Below, one piece after another: positions 10,764 to 22,588 of a stretch of DNA of 64,000 nt. The notes beneath the pieces were generated by a model. The model did no database searches. It was not told where the DNA came from and saw nothing but the letters and a program-made list of their open reading frames with translations. Both the position numbers and the translations under genes were made by a program. Source of the DNA: Chionoecetes opilio (Eukaryota > Arthropoda > Malacostraca > Decapoda > Majidae); NCBI GenBank assembly GCA_016584305.1, contig JACEEZ010018548.1:93501-157500 (forward strand), in the 5' to 3' direction. Positions within the stretch are counted from its first letter, which is position 1. Each line of letters begins with the position of its first letter.

Positions 10764-11260
10764 CAGTGTTCTTCAAACTTTTTTCATCGCGACCCAGTTT
10801 GATTTTATGCATTACATTCACGACCCTATTATACGTCTGTAGCTGCTTTATCTTTCCGATGTGATCTATTTTTTACAATTACATACATACATATGCATAT
10901 AAATCGGTATACATATATACATACATACATGCATCTATGCATTCAAAATAATTGCATATATGAGTTTGTCACTGTAAATTTTATCTATTAAAAGTATTTA
11001 AAAAATGAATATGTAGAAGTGTTCTGTAAATTGTAACTACGTAAGTAGAGAAAAATAGTATTAATTGATTGACAAGTGAAAATTTTGCGTACAAGTTCTG
11101 CCTTCTCCCATCAGCATTCTCTCTCTCTCTCTCTTTCTTTCTCTCTTATTAATGCATTTCACATATTGATTATATAATTATCAGTTTACGATGTGGTGAC
11201 CCACTGAGCAAAGGCTTGCGACCCAGTATTGGGTCGCAAGCCGTACTTTGAAGAACCCTG
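10764..11260. mobile_element. 497-bp non-autonomous hAT element (MITE)
   Basis: Ends are inverted: CAGTGTTCTTCAAACTTTTT on the left, and CAGGGTTCTTCAAAGTACGG on the reverse complement of the right; GCGACCCA follows on both. It is flanked by a perfect 8-bp duplication CTCTAGGA (10756-10763 and 11261-11268). The 8-bp duplication and CAGNGGTTCTTCAA-type ends are hAT hallmarks. The interior is AT-rich, with a short (CT)n at 11120-11135, and is non-coding. It lies in the intron between P-like exons 7 and 8. Confidence 0.9.
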
Positions 11261-11336
11261 CTCTAGGATATATGTTATTACAACAATTACGATATTTATG
11301 TTTTGAATAACTTAGATTTTCACTATGTGTCTATGT

Positions 11337-14323
11337 CAGTGGTTCTCAACCTTTTTCACTCCATTCCCCCCTTCATGAATTCTCAACATTCGTGTGGCTC
11401 CCCTTCATTTTTCTCCCAAATCCCACCCCGCCAAAAAAGGTATAAAAAAAAAAAAAAAAAAAATGTTGATGAAGAGAACACCCTTGCTTTATTACAAAGT
11501 TTACAGTCATAATTATCTTATATTTGATAGATTTCTGTGATATGCTTAACTTACATCACTTGCCTACAAAAGACTAGCGGACACTAGCAAATTTGAATCT
11601 GGTTGGGAAAAAGTTCAATTAATCTCTGCATATTTTATCACACATCAGTGGGAAGGCTGATATTGTTTCTTTTCAGTCAGTTGACGAATCCGAGGTTGTG
11701 TCACTGACAATGCACATCTCATGTCGGGGTCCACATCCAATCGGTTCCGGCTCTTATTCTTGATTTGTAGAAGGGTGGAGAAACCAGACTCACATAAATA
11801 GGTAGTTGAAAAAGGCAAGAGTAGTCGAAGTGCAATCTCACTGACTTTTGGATATGACTGATGCATTGAACACCAGAATACATTCAGAGATTTTTCTTCA
11901 TAGAGATATTTGGCAACAGAATCATGTTTGAGATCAAGGAACTCGTCCTGAACATCACTGGGAATGGTAGTAATATCAAGAATGCCAGAGAATGGATTCA
12001 TTACCAACTTCCCTTCTTCCTCCTCGAATTCTGGGAAGTACCTATTAAGTTCACTTTCCAAGGATCTCAGATGCTGAGTGATTTCAGTTTTAAGTAATGG
12101 GTCAAGCAGACTATCTTCTTCATTCTCGTCAAGGACAGCTGAAAGGTTTTCAAACATGGCAACATTCCCGGCACCGACTTTCCTTTGCCAATTCTGGAGC
12201 TTGGCAAGAAATCCACGAAGACAATCCATCAGGTGAAACACATTTCTTTCCTTGCCCTGTAGCTTCAGATTCAACCTATTTAGCTGCTCAAATATATCTG
12301 CTAAATATGCAAGACGTGGCTCCTACAAAACCTCATTGAAGTGACTCAACAGATCATCTTTCCCTTGCATTTCCAGGAACAATTTAAGCTCCCCCCGAAG
12401 TTCAAACACTCGATTCACATTGCCCTTGGAAAGCCAGCGCACTTTGGAGTAAAAGAGGAGAGCTTCATGCTCCGAATCCATGTCTCTACAAAGGTTCTGG
12501 AAAAGGCGAGAGTTCAGAGCTCCAGCTTTTACAAAGTTGACGCATTTGACCACTGCCTCCAGGATCTTGCAAAGTTCATCAGGGAGGGTTTTCGACGCCA
12601 GTGCAAAACGATGGATCATACAATGAACCCCCTTTGCATTTGGAGCTACTTCCTTGACACGCTTCTGGAACCCTGATTTTGATCCCAGCATCGCTGGAGC
12701 CCCGTCTGTACAGACTCCACAACAATTTTCCCAGGGGATCCTGTTAGCTTTGAAGAAAGAAGATAGCTTTTCCATCACATCTTTAGCTGTTGTGGTCTCA
12801 AGCTGTGTACATAACAGATATTCTTCCTTGATATCACACAAGAAAACATACCTAACAAACACGAGTAGCTGTGCACAAGAACTCAGATCCGTTGACTCAT
12901 CCAGCTGTATTGCAAACATACCAGTTGGAGACGATTTGATCTCCTGTATCACTTTTTCCTTTATGTCATCTGACATTTCATTAATTCTCCTCTTCACTGT
13001 GTGGTTTGACAAGGAAATTTGTTGAATTTTACGTTCACTTGCATCTCCAAGAACACGCTTGACCATCTTTAAAGTACATGGCTTGATTAAGGTTTCACCA
13101 ATTGTGTGGGGCTTCTTTTGCTTCGCTATTTCGAGGGCAACCTCGTATGATGCCTCAACTACACTTGACGTCTGTTGTTGGAAAGCACCAGTCGCATCCA
13201 GTTTCTGTTTTCCCAAACTACTTTCGTGGCGCCTGAAGAAATCGGGGTCTTTCTCAGCATACTGTGGATGGATGGTCAGCAAATGATGCTTCAAATTACT
13301 AGGCCTCATAGAATCGTTCCCCAGCACTTTGAAGCACAGTACACACTGAGGTTTCTCGATGCCATTAGCGAGGATTGATGTAAATCCGTAGTTAATGTAC
13401 TCTTCACTGTACTTCCGCTTCTTACTAACACTAGTAGCCATCGCAAATCTACGGAAAATAAAGAAGACAGAACATCAGAACAAACATTAAGTGATAAGAC
13501 AAAAGAATGATAATGAAGGACAGATAAATAGGACAAGTGATAAAATGACAAACACACAAATATCCACATACATAACACATCCATGGACTCACAAATTAAG
13601 CACGCACACAGTCATACACAAACATACACACAGAGAGAGTAAAGATGATAAACATTCACACTCAAGCTAGCAAGCTGAAATGTACTTTCTACAGCAAGAA
13701 CACGCCTCCTTTGACAAGCACTGCCCCAATTGAAATAATAAGAAGAATAACGAGTCACATCAATATTAGCACTAAAAAAAAAAAACAGGAATACCTAAGT
13801 AGGGAATGTGCATGAAAAACAATGATACCAAAAAATAAGAAATATTTCACACACGAAAAACAGCGACCGCATTTATAATTGTCGAACAAAATAAGTAACA
13901 CAGTATATGGTTCAGAATCAATTATACCCACATGTTTAGGTGATGATATCCCAGGCCACACTGAGATCATTCGATCACCTCTCTCCCTCTGTCTCCCGGT
14001 GACTCACCCTCACTCACCGCCCGTGTCTCTCACCCGTCTCATACGCGTTCGTTCTCCTCCGCGTTTTCTACCACACCTACACTGCACACACAATTACAAT
14101 TTTGCACACATACATACATACACACGTACACACACATTCGTAACAATATTATGTAACAACATTTTATTGTCAACTTAATGATTAATCAATTAATTATTAA
14201 AACAAGAAAATTTTCTTTGCCAGGACAGTGATGCAAGTTTTTTTTTTTATTCAGATTCCTAACATTATTTATAAATGTATAATTTGCAACAGCCCACCAT
14301 GGCCCCCAGATTGAGAACCACTT
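11337..14323 (-). mobile_element. Nearly full-length hAT (Charlie/ZBED-type) transposon
   Basis: The left end CAGTGGTTCTCAACCTTTTT is the classic hAT-Charlie terminal repeat. The right end, read in reverse, is AGTGGTTCTCAATCTGG. The only large open region inside is the minus-strand transposase at 11645-13441. No matching 8-bp target duplication is visible (GTCTATGT against AAATCTAG), so one flank may have been lost. The right end abuts a copy of the 61.7-kb element's 3' end. Inserted in the P-like gene between exons 7 and 8. Confidence 0.8.
11645..13441 (-). pseudogene. BED-finger hAT transposase, one in-frame stop from intact
   Basis: Starts at ATG 13441 (MATSVSKKRKYSEEY). Residues about 12-65 form a BED-type zinc finger: CVLC, then H-x4-H in LKHHLLTIH. 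Catalytic-core landmarks are QLDESTDLSSCAQLLVFV (first acidic), GVCTDGAPAMLGSKSGF (second) and a HxxxLA-like MIHRFALASK. Near the C-terminus, LCESGFSTLLQIKNKSRNRL is the hAT dimerisation/catalytic-Glu block. Length is about 598 codons, as in ZBED5/SCAND3-like transposases. A TAG at 12323-12325 interrupts the frame after FNEVL, and the same frame resumes at once with EPRLAYLADIFEQLNRL. No frameshifts were seen. The host gene alternative (domesticated ZBED) is unlikely given terminal repeats at both sides. Confidence 0.85.
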
Positions 14324-14325
14324 AA

Positions 14326-14636
14326 ATCTAGGCCAACGTAGAGGCTGTGACACTGTGATGTAGTGCCTGATGAACCAACTCATCAGAAAGAGCTTACCAC
14401 GCTAGTCATTTGGAACTCATATTGGTGCATGATGCAATACACAGGACCAACCGGACACTGCGTACTCATTTAAACATTATTCGATAAGGGTGCAATATAA
14501 AAGTGCGATTTTGCATAGTAAGAATTGTTCAAATGCAAAAATGGAATAAGATAAAATCGTCTTAGAACTCCATTTTACATAGGAAATTGGCATGCCAAAG
14601 TTGAGAAAAATAATGTTTGTTATACGGTGTACCCTA
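14326..14636 (+). mobile_element. 3'-end copy of the 61.7-kb TAGGGTAC element
   Basis: Nearly identical to 63385-63695. It begins at the stop codon of that element's transposase frame (CTAGGCCAACG) and ends with the terminal repeat TACGGTGTACCCTA, one change from TACGGCGTACCCTA. The transposase part is absent. It stops six bases before P-like exon 8, and the bases just after it supply that exon's CTGCAG acceptor. Confidence 0.85.
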
Positions 14637-14642
14637 CTGCAG

Positions 14643-15564
14643 AGGTCTCGTCGGGCTGGCTAACTACTTGCTCGATAGGCACTCAGATCTGCTCGAGTAC
14701 GTCCTTCTCGGCAAGGTACAGTCCGACAAGATCGAGGGCCACTTCGGTCATCTTCGAAAGCTGGCTGGTGGAAACTACTGGGCCAGTGTCCGCCAGTTCA
14801 TGGAGGGTGAGGCAGTTATCAGAGTACGAAGCTTAGTTTGGCTGTCTGGCTACAGTCTGGGCACAGTGACCACTGAGAGGGAAGAGGCGAGACTGCAGCG
14901 ACAGCTGGACGATGGCAAAGTAATCCAAGATCTGGTGGATGCAGCTGTTCATGCCGAGCGTGAGGACCTGGACGAAGGGACCGAGCAAGCCATTGTTCAC
15001 CTGGCCGGTTACCTGGCACGTTCGGTCTTAAAAATTCACAAGTGTGGTTCCTGCTATGACCTCCTCGTGAACAAGAAAACTTCACGTGAACATGCCGAGG
15101 TGAACGTGCAAGTGGGTGACGACGAGGATGTGGAGTTACGCGGGCAGGATGTGGTTGTGGCCGTGAAATCATTCACTGATTTGTTGAGTTGCGGGAGGCT
15201 TGTGTGTCCCTCCCAGTTCGCTGTCTCTCTCACCAAAGACGTGTGCCAAATATACAGGTGGCTTTCGAAGGAGAAGGCGACGAGGTATGCCCTGTTCAGC
15301 TGCAGCAAGCCCAAGGCGGCCTTCCAAAAAGTCATTGTCACCCTTGGGGAGGAAGACGACCAGCTGGCCACATTGCGCTGTGCCAACAACCACTGTTTTC
15401 TCGAGAAGGTGTGCTTCTCAATGCCAGGTGCCCTATTCAATGCTTTCACATCTAATTACAGCAAAGAAAAGAACAGTGAAGGGCATTTCAAGCGTAAAAA
15501 CAGTGCAAGTGTGTCTCGCAACCAGAATACAGACAAGAAGAAAAAGCTGACTGGTTGCAAGTAG
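14643..15564 (+). CDS. P-like transposase exon 8: C-terminal region
   Basis: Open for 307 codons after acceptor CCCTACTGCAG to the TAG at 15562. It encodes GLVGLANYLLDRHSDLLEYV, then VQSDKIEGHFGHLRKLAGGN and SVRQFMEGEAV. The 'D.IEG.FG.LR...GGN' block is the C-terminal catalytic/structural signature of P transposases (usual form QD.LE..FG.IR). A Cys/His cluster follows (KIHKCGSCYDLL, CGRLVCPSQF), then a Lys-rich tail (KKKKLTGCK). No disabling mutation is present in this exon. The exon enters with one base, in phase with exon 7. Confidence 0.75.
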
Positions 15565-15828
15565 TATAAGACGTTGAAGGCCGGGTGTTTTGTGTTTATT
15601 GTTCAATAGTGTGTAGCTCACACTCAGGTGAAGCGACTCATGTTGTGGAAAATTTGCGTTTGGGGGGAAGTCGATGATCTCTGAGGGCTTGAATGGGAGG
15701 GTGAAAGGCGGTGTGACCCATTTCACTGGCTGATCTTTACTACTTCTACTGTTTGTTCTCTCTTTCCCTGAGCCTCTACCCTGCCCACCCTTGTAAACAC
15801 GGAGAGTGGTTTTTTTACAATGATGATT

Positions 15829-16276
<448 letters not shown>

Positions 16277-16568
16277 GCGAAGAACCTATGGGCATTTAAT
16301 GAATTAGAAAATATAGAAAAAATGGTAAACAACACTTCCTTCCTGATGTAGATCGAGATAGAAAGTACAGAAGAAAATATGTATGAACAAACTGCTGTTG
16401 CAGAGTTTGCCGGTACGAGTAACACTAAGAATATTATGTGCTGCAGGGTATGTGGTAGAGGAGGATGAATACGTAGGAAATTAGGAATACATACATAGGA
16501 AGAACAGATACAAGACCCTGTGGTCTATAACGAAGGTTTATGCTGAAATACATACTACTAACTAGGGG

Positions 16569-17056
<488 letters not shown>

Positions 17057-17299
17057 TAACAAACCACATGTAAGATATCAGAAAACAGTTGGAAAAGGAT
17101 ACCATGCACCTAAAGAGGATAGAAACATGCACATTTCATAGGGAAGAATGAGATGAATGTAGTATTTTAACATAGCTACCGCTAACACTAATCAATCTTG
17201 GGGATGTTAATAAGATAACTCGCGGGACAATATTAAAACAAATTTTAAAGTATGCATCTAATCTGTATATAAATGTAGTAATTGAGCTGCTTCGATAAT

Positions 17300-17900
17300 C
17301 TTTGCTGGTAATTTGTTCGTCCGACTACTACACTGACATTAAAATAATTTCGAAAATCTGTGATGAAATGTTGTCCACTCAGTTTTAAACCTCTTGTTTC
17401 TTGTTGTCACATGTAGAGAGAGCTCGAATAGCTTCTCCTGATTGATGATATTGAATCTTTATAAGTATCTTAACAGTTTCTATCAAGTCCCAACGGATTC
17501 TACGACCCTTTAAGGTAAATTTATTAAGTTTTCGCAAACTCTCTTCATAAGATAAATTTCGCATAAATGGAATCCTTTTGGTATCTTTTCTTTGAACTGC
17601 TTTCAATTTGGCTTCATATTTTTCAAAAAAAGGTGACCATGATTGAATGGAATTGAACATAGTCTAATAACAGCCTAACCAAAGACATGTATAAGCTTGT
17701 CATTAGTCTCGGAATTTTATGTTCAAAGTTGCGTTTAATGAAGCCTTTAATGAAGCTTAATGAAGGCTGAAATATTAGCCTTTTTACTAGTAGCTAAGCA
17801 ATGCGTACTAGCCTTCTGATCATTACTAATTATGACACCTAAATCCTTTTTCTGCTGTACTTTAGTTAGCAACTTATTCGGCATCTATAGGTGATCAATG
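17300..17900 (-). mobile_element. CR1-like LINE, 3' coding end
   Basis: The minus strand at 17660-17385 encodes a conserved end of CR1-group ORF2: SIQSWSPFFEKYEAKLKAVQ, KRIPFMRNLSYEESLRKLN and KGRRIRWDLIETVKIL. The catalytic RT part of what may be the same element is at 19121-19980 on the same strand, displaced by about 1.4 kb. No intact frame links them. The flank to 17900 fits its 3' part. Confidence 0.7.
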
Positions 17901-18215
17901 CGGAGTTTATTGGGGTCTTTAAAAGGAGTTTGGATAAATTCATGGACGAGGCCACATTAATTCCAATGACCCCTTCGCTTTACGGAGGTATTCTGTTCCC
18001 CCTTTAATGCTGCTACAAAACTTTTTACTCCTACAATCCACTCCGTTCCACTCCCCCCCCCCCCCACCCCCTCCTCTAACTCACTGCTACTATCCTACCG
18101 TGGTTCGGACGAGGCCACATTAAATCCAATAACCCCTCTGCTATACGGAGGTAATCTTACCCTTTTTGCGCTGCTGCAAAACTTTATACTCTTACAATCC
18201 ACTCCGTTCCGCTCG
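17890..18215. repeat. Two diverged tandem copies of about 165 bp
   Basis: GACGAGGCCACATTAA, TACGGAGGTA, GCTGC(T/A)..AAAACTTT and ACAATCCACTCCGTTCC occur in order at 17946-18046 and at 18109-18210. The first copy is preceded by a CR1-like 3' piece (GGAGTTTGGATAAATTCATG, compare 21256). A C13 run at 18053-18065 lies between the copies. Confidence 0.65.
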
Positions 18216-18929
18216 CCTTCCCCTCACTATCCGTGGTTCGGATCCCACGAAAAACTGTAGGTCCCTCCGCTCTACGGAGTCCTTCTTCCCCTGTCCAATC
18301 TTTGGTAAAAATAAATAAAAAAAAAAAAAAAAACTTTTAATCTCCGACTTCTTTCACTAAATTTTTCACATATTCCTTCCTCCTTGTGGTATATGTTGGA
18401 CGCGGGAGATGGGGGTGGAGAATGACGCCAGCCGCCCGTGGGGGGTTGCCATGGCGTTTGGGGGTGTGCGCGCGTACATGGCAGTGATAGAACAAGTAAA
18501 AACTATAACCCAAATCAAGAAAAGCAACAAAAAACAAAAACAAGATAAGAAGAAAGAAGAGAAGAAGTAAGAAGAACGAAGAAAACAAGTCAAGCCTGAA
18601 GAAAGAAAGAGAAGAAAAAGAAGATCAAAACATAACAAAACTGAAGAACCCTGCGGTGGGCGGCGGGGGTGGGCGCGGGGTTGTCTTGGGTGTGTCCGGG
18701 GCACCATCTTCCGGGGCCCATGTCCTGCCAAGCCGTCCCAGGGTGGTTTCTGTTTGCTCGTGCGAGATGGGAAAGCGTGTCGTTATGTCGAGACCGACTC
18801 ACAACAACAACATACAAACACATACAGCACCTGGGTCAAGCCCCGGAGACTTTTTCTCTTTTACTAGCCTCCTTTCTCTCACCCATCTATTCTTCTCCCT
18901 GTCCCCACTTCCCCATCTCCTGCTTTCTC

Positions 18930-19060
18930 TTTTTATATATTATATATTCATGGATGGGGAAGAGAGGTGGATATAGGTAGAGTTAAGTAACAGGAACTAC
19001 CTCGTGTAGGTCTCACGGTCTCTTGTAGCTTCCTTACTTTCTTATGTTCATATGTTCTTA
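18930..19060 (+). mobile_element. CR1-like LINE 3' terminal fragment
   Basis: ATGGATGGGGAAGAGAGGTGGAT through CTTGTAGCTTC to TTTCTTATGTTCATATGTTC matches the tail of the copy at 20812-21390. The TTCTTATG-type short repeat end is a CR1 trait (CR1 elements end in short octamer-like repeats). Confidence 0.6.
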
Positions 19061-19120
19061 TCTAATAGTTAAATTTGAGGCTATCGTTACCTATATGCAT
19101 TACTTTACATATATCGGAAT

Positions 19121-19980
19121 TTAAATATAATTGTTTTTACCGCTCCATTCCGATAATTTATCTACAGCACGTTGTATGAGTTCACAGTCTTCTGTAGAAT
19201 AGGCTTTACTGCCTAATTTAGCGTCATCAGTAAATTTCGATATCTTAGATACAAGCCCGCAGTCTAGCTCTTTGATATATATCAGTAAAAGAGTTCGACC
19301 CAAGGCCGAATCCTGAGGCAACCCACATGTATAACATCCATTCTATAACCAGTCTCGTAAACCATGCTCCCTTAATTTGGTTAATAGATGTTTATGGGGA
19401 ACTGTATCGGAGGATTTCTGAAAACCAAGGTATATTAAATTCGAGGGTATTTGAGCGTCCCAGATTGAATGTATTACATTGACAAAATCGGGAAAGTTTG
19501 TTAAGCAGATTTGTTAATACAAAGACCATGCAGGGAGCTCAATATTCAGCTATTTGCATCAAGATTGGACACTATCCTTTCGTGCTATATTTTATCGAAT
19601 ATATCACAGATTTTAGACTAATTGGGCGGTGATTATTTGGAAGGTTTTTACTCCTATTCTTAAGTACTAGCGTAACATTAGCTAACTTCAACATACTTGG
19701 AACATTTTTGCCCATTAGCAATATATTGAATATAATCTTTAATGAAAGCGAAAGTTGGATGTAAAACTCCCGAAGTAATTTAGGCAAAATTTCGTCAATA
19801 ACCACGGATTGTAATGGACCAAGTTTCTGCTAATGCTTTGATTTTTTCGTCTACTGCTATCTCTCCTATTACCAATCTATCATTTACTGGTCCCGCAAAC
19901 ATGTTAACTGGTTCTGGTAAGGGAGCTTCATCTTCTTGAGTAAAAACCGCATTAAAGTATTCATTGAATACGGACGCCAT
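19121..19980 (-). pseudogene. CR1-like LINE reverse transcriptase, broken
   Basis: The minus strand carries, in order: NEYFNAVFTQED (pre-RT linker, 19980-19795); LKLANVTLVLK...NNHRPISLKSV (RT fingers, 19805-19572); and MPQDSALGRTLLLIYIKELD followed by KISKFTDDAKLGSKA (19321-19121). The last contains the catalytic F-x-DD box, here FTDD in place of the usual FADD. Frames change at least twice between these blocks. The RT of such elements copies RNA at a nicked target in the nucleus; this copy is dead. Confidence 0.75.
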
Positions 19981-20491
19981 ACTCTTACTGCATTAGAGGA
20001 GTATAGGTTCCTTGCATATCCTTGCATTACGCCACTGATACGTCTCTGATGCAACCCGCGCTTTTGTTTACATTCCTACTAAGAGACCACAGCTGATCGG
20101 TAAGCATGGCCAGTTCGTGGGCTTTTATGGATTTTTCCTCCTATTTTTCTAAATAGCCAGGTGATGCGGCCAAAAGGAAAATATAAAAGATATCCCTGCT
20201 GAATAATGTAGATCCTTATGTCCTCAGTAAGGCTGCATTTACTGAAAATGTAGAGCAGTGGTCCCGCGTCACTTTGCCTAAAGCTAACCTAACTAAACCT
20301 AAACGTAACCTAACCTAGCTAATATTCTATATAAATAGGTGTTATATATTTGGTTCCGGCAAGTGAATAACTATTTCACAATAAGCCGAAAGTAATATAA
20401 AAAAAATCAGCTTTAAGGCCTGTTGAGGGTATCTGGTACTCCCGTCTACCGAGATTCTCGTCCCGATGTTATCGTAGATATTTTAAGTTTT

Positions 20492-20760
20492 TGAGTAACT
20501 ATTATTACTTGCTAGTGTTCTTCTGGAAAGCTAGTGCCAGCAGTTTATCTGTAAAATCTGTGAAATAAGAGAGATGAATGGAAGCGGTTCACACAGCCCT
20601 ACTTATTTTCTTGTACATTTTGACGTATATGTTATCCACTTTTGAGTAACTATTATTACTTGTTAGTATTCTCTTGGAAAGCTAGGGCCTCGATGTCACC
20701 TTTAACATATATCAGGGCAGCAGTTTAGCTGTAAAACTAGTGAAATAAGAGATGAATGCA
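20492..20760. repeat. Diverged direct repeat, about 90 bp, spaced about 150 bp
   Basis: TTTGAGTAACTATTATTACT, GGAAAGCTAG and GCAGTTTA(T/G)CTGTAAAA followed by GTGAAATAAGAGA...GATGAATG occur in order twice (from 20492 and from 20641). Confidence 0.65.
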
Positions 20761-20811
20761 GGCTGTTCTTACATTCTTACTGATTCACTTTAGGAGTGTT
20801 AAAAGTTGAAG

Positions 20812-21390
20812 TGCTGAGGGTATTCTAAAGCTATATTTGGCTCTTGTCAGAACTCACCTAGACTATGCGGTATAGTTTTGGTCTCCGTATTATTATAGGA
20901 TTGATATAGCCTTGTTAGAATAAGTTCAGAGAAAGATGACTAAAATGATACAGGGGCTACGTAACTTTAGTTATGAGAGGAAATTGAAGCTATTAAATTT
21001 ACACTCACTCGAGAGGCGTAGAGTAAGGGGCGATCGGATATTAGTTTTTAAGTGATTCAAGGGATACAATAAAGGAAATGTAGGAAAAGTTCTTACGGCT
21101 ATTAAGTAGGGTAGAACAAAAATAAACGGATTCAAACTGGAACAGCGTACATTTAAAAAAAATAGGGAGAAACTGGTTCACAAATAGGGTGTTAAATGAT
21201 TGGAATGGACTCAGTCGTCAAATGATTAGCGCGGAGTCAATAGGGAGTTTTAAAAAGAGGCTAGACAGCTTTATGGATGGGAATGAAAGGTGGATGTAGG
21301 TAGTGTTAAGTCACAGAAACTACCACGTGTAAGTCTTACGGCCTCTTGTAGCTTCTTTATTTTCTTATGTTCTTATGTTCTTATTTACAG
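20812..21390 (+). mobile_element. CR1-like LINE 3' fragment
   Basis: Read in its best frame the plus strand encodes the THLDYA, WSPYYYRIDIA, VQRKMTKMI and LRNFSYERKLKLLNLHSLER blocks of CR1 ORF2, with scattered stops, then the 3' UTR and a (TTCTTATG)-like tail at 21355-21385. It is opposite in orientation to the CR1 pieces at 17.4-20.0 kb, and matches the copy at 27130-27665. Confidence 0.75.
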
Positions 21391-22330
21391 TACATATATC
21401 TGAGAACCAGGTCGCCCATTGAGCCGAGACTCTTGTACAGACCTGTGCTAAAATGTATTTTAAACTGTACGACGTCATTTTATATATATGCCTAGAAAAA
21501 ATATATGAATAAACCTAAATAAAAATTCCCATATAAACTCAACACGTTAGTTTATACAGAAAACATAAATATACATTCATAAGCTAAAGGTGTGATCCTT
21601 TAATAAATACTTACAAAATGGTAATGTGTTTTTATTAAAATAATCATATATATGCAGAAAATAATATGATAAAACAAAACCGAGAAAAGGCAAGTTATAT
21701 AGTAAGGGTATATTAATATTCCCAGATTTTCACAAGAAAAGAAAATATTCATAATCACCTAAATGTAAATAGTCATTATAGAGCTATTATTTTGATTTAT
21801 ACTTGAAAGTGTTTGAGTGGTAAAATGTTCCTAAAATCTTGTGGCAGTTGGTTGCAACATCTTACACATCTAACAGTGATACCTTGCTGTGCATGAGATG
21901 TTCTACATAATGGGAGTCTCAGATCATTTGGTCGTCGGCTGTCTGGATTATAGGAAGCTAATTATTGGAAATCAGTGTCAGTTGTAGCGTATGTAGTGTT
22001 TTATGAACTTGGTTTTATTGGCTTGAAGGGATATCACATCAGGCAATTTAAGTAATTTTAGATCCTTATACAATGTGTTAGTGTGGGCATAACGGTGGAT
22101 GTGAGTCATAACACTTATCAGTTTTTTTATAGTATTAAAAAGACTATTGATGACAGTTTTGAATGCTCGTCCCCATATAGCAAAACAATATAGAATGTGT
22201 GGATAATGTTGTACTTGCAAGTGTTGTTGTTGCACACGAACTTGTTTGTGTTCCTTGTCTAAGGTATGGTTTCAGGGTTCAAAGGAACACGATACATTTT
22301 TTTGAGTTTACTGCTTGAAGTTAACAAATA

Positions 22331-22588
<258 letters not shown>

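Larger units (their letters stand above)
5585..15564 (+). mobile_element. P-element-superfamily transposase gene, intron-containing, interrupted by later insertions
   Basis: Exons at about 5585-5907, 8545-8707, 8802-8990, 9156-9617, 9702-9811, 9985-10312, 10573-10652 and 14643-15564 join with consistent phases: 2, 0, 0, 0, 2, 0, 2. Almost all have clean GT-AG sites. Together they give THAP, coiled-coil-like linker, RNase H-fold catalytic core and the C-terminal part typical of P transposases, which cut and paste DNA with 8-bp target duplications. Stops at 5609 and 10612 break the frame. The segment usually found between the second catalytic region and the C-terminal block appears missing. Element ends were not identified. 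A domesticated THAP9-like gene is the alternative, but the stops and nested insertions favour a dead transposon. Confidence 0.7.

Noticed and set aside
20275..20323. CCTAA-rich string resembling arthropod telomere repeat TTAGG
   Set aside because: Only about five scattered CCTAA words, not a tandem array; expected occasionally in AT-rich DNA.
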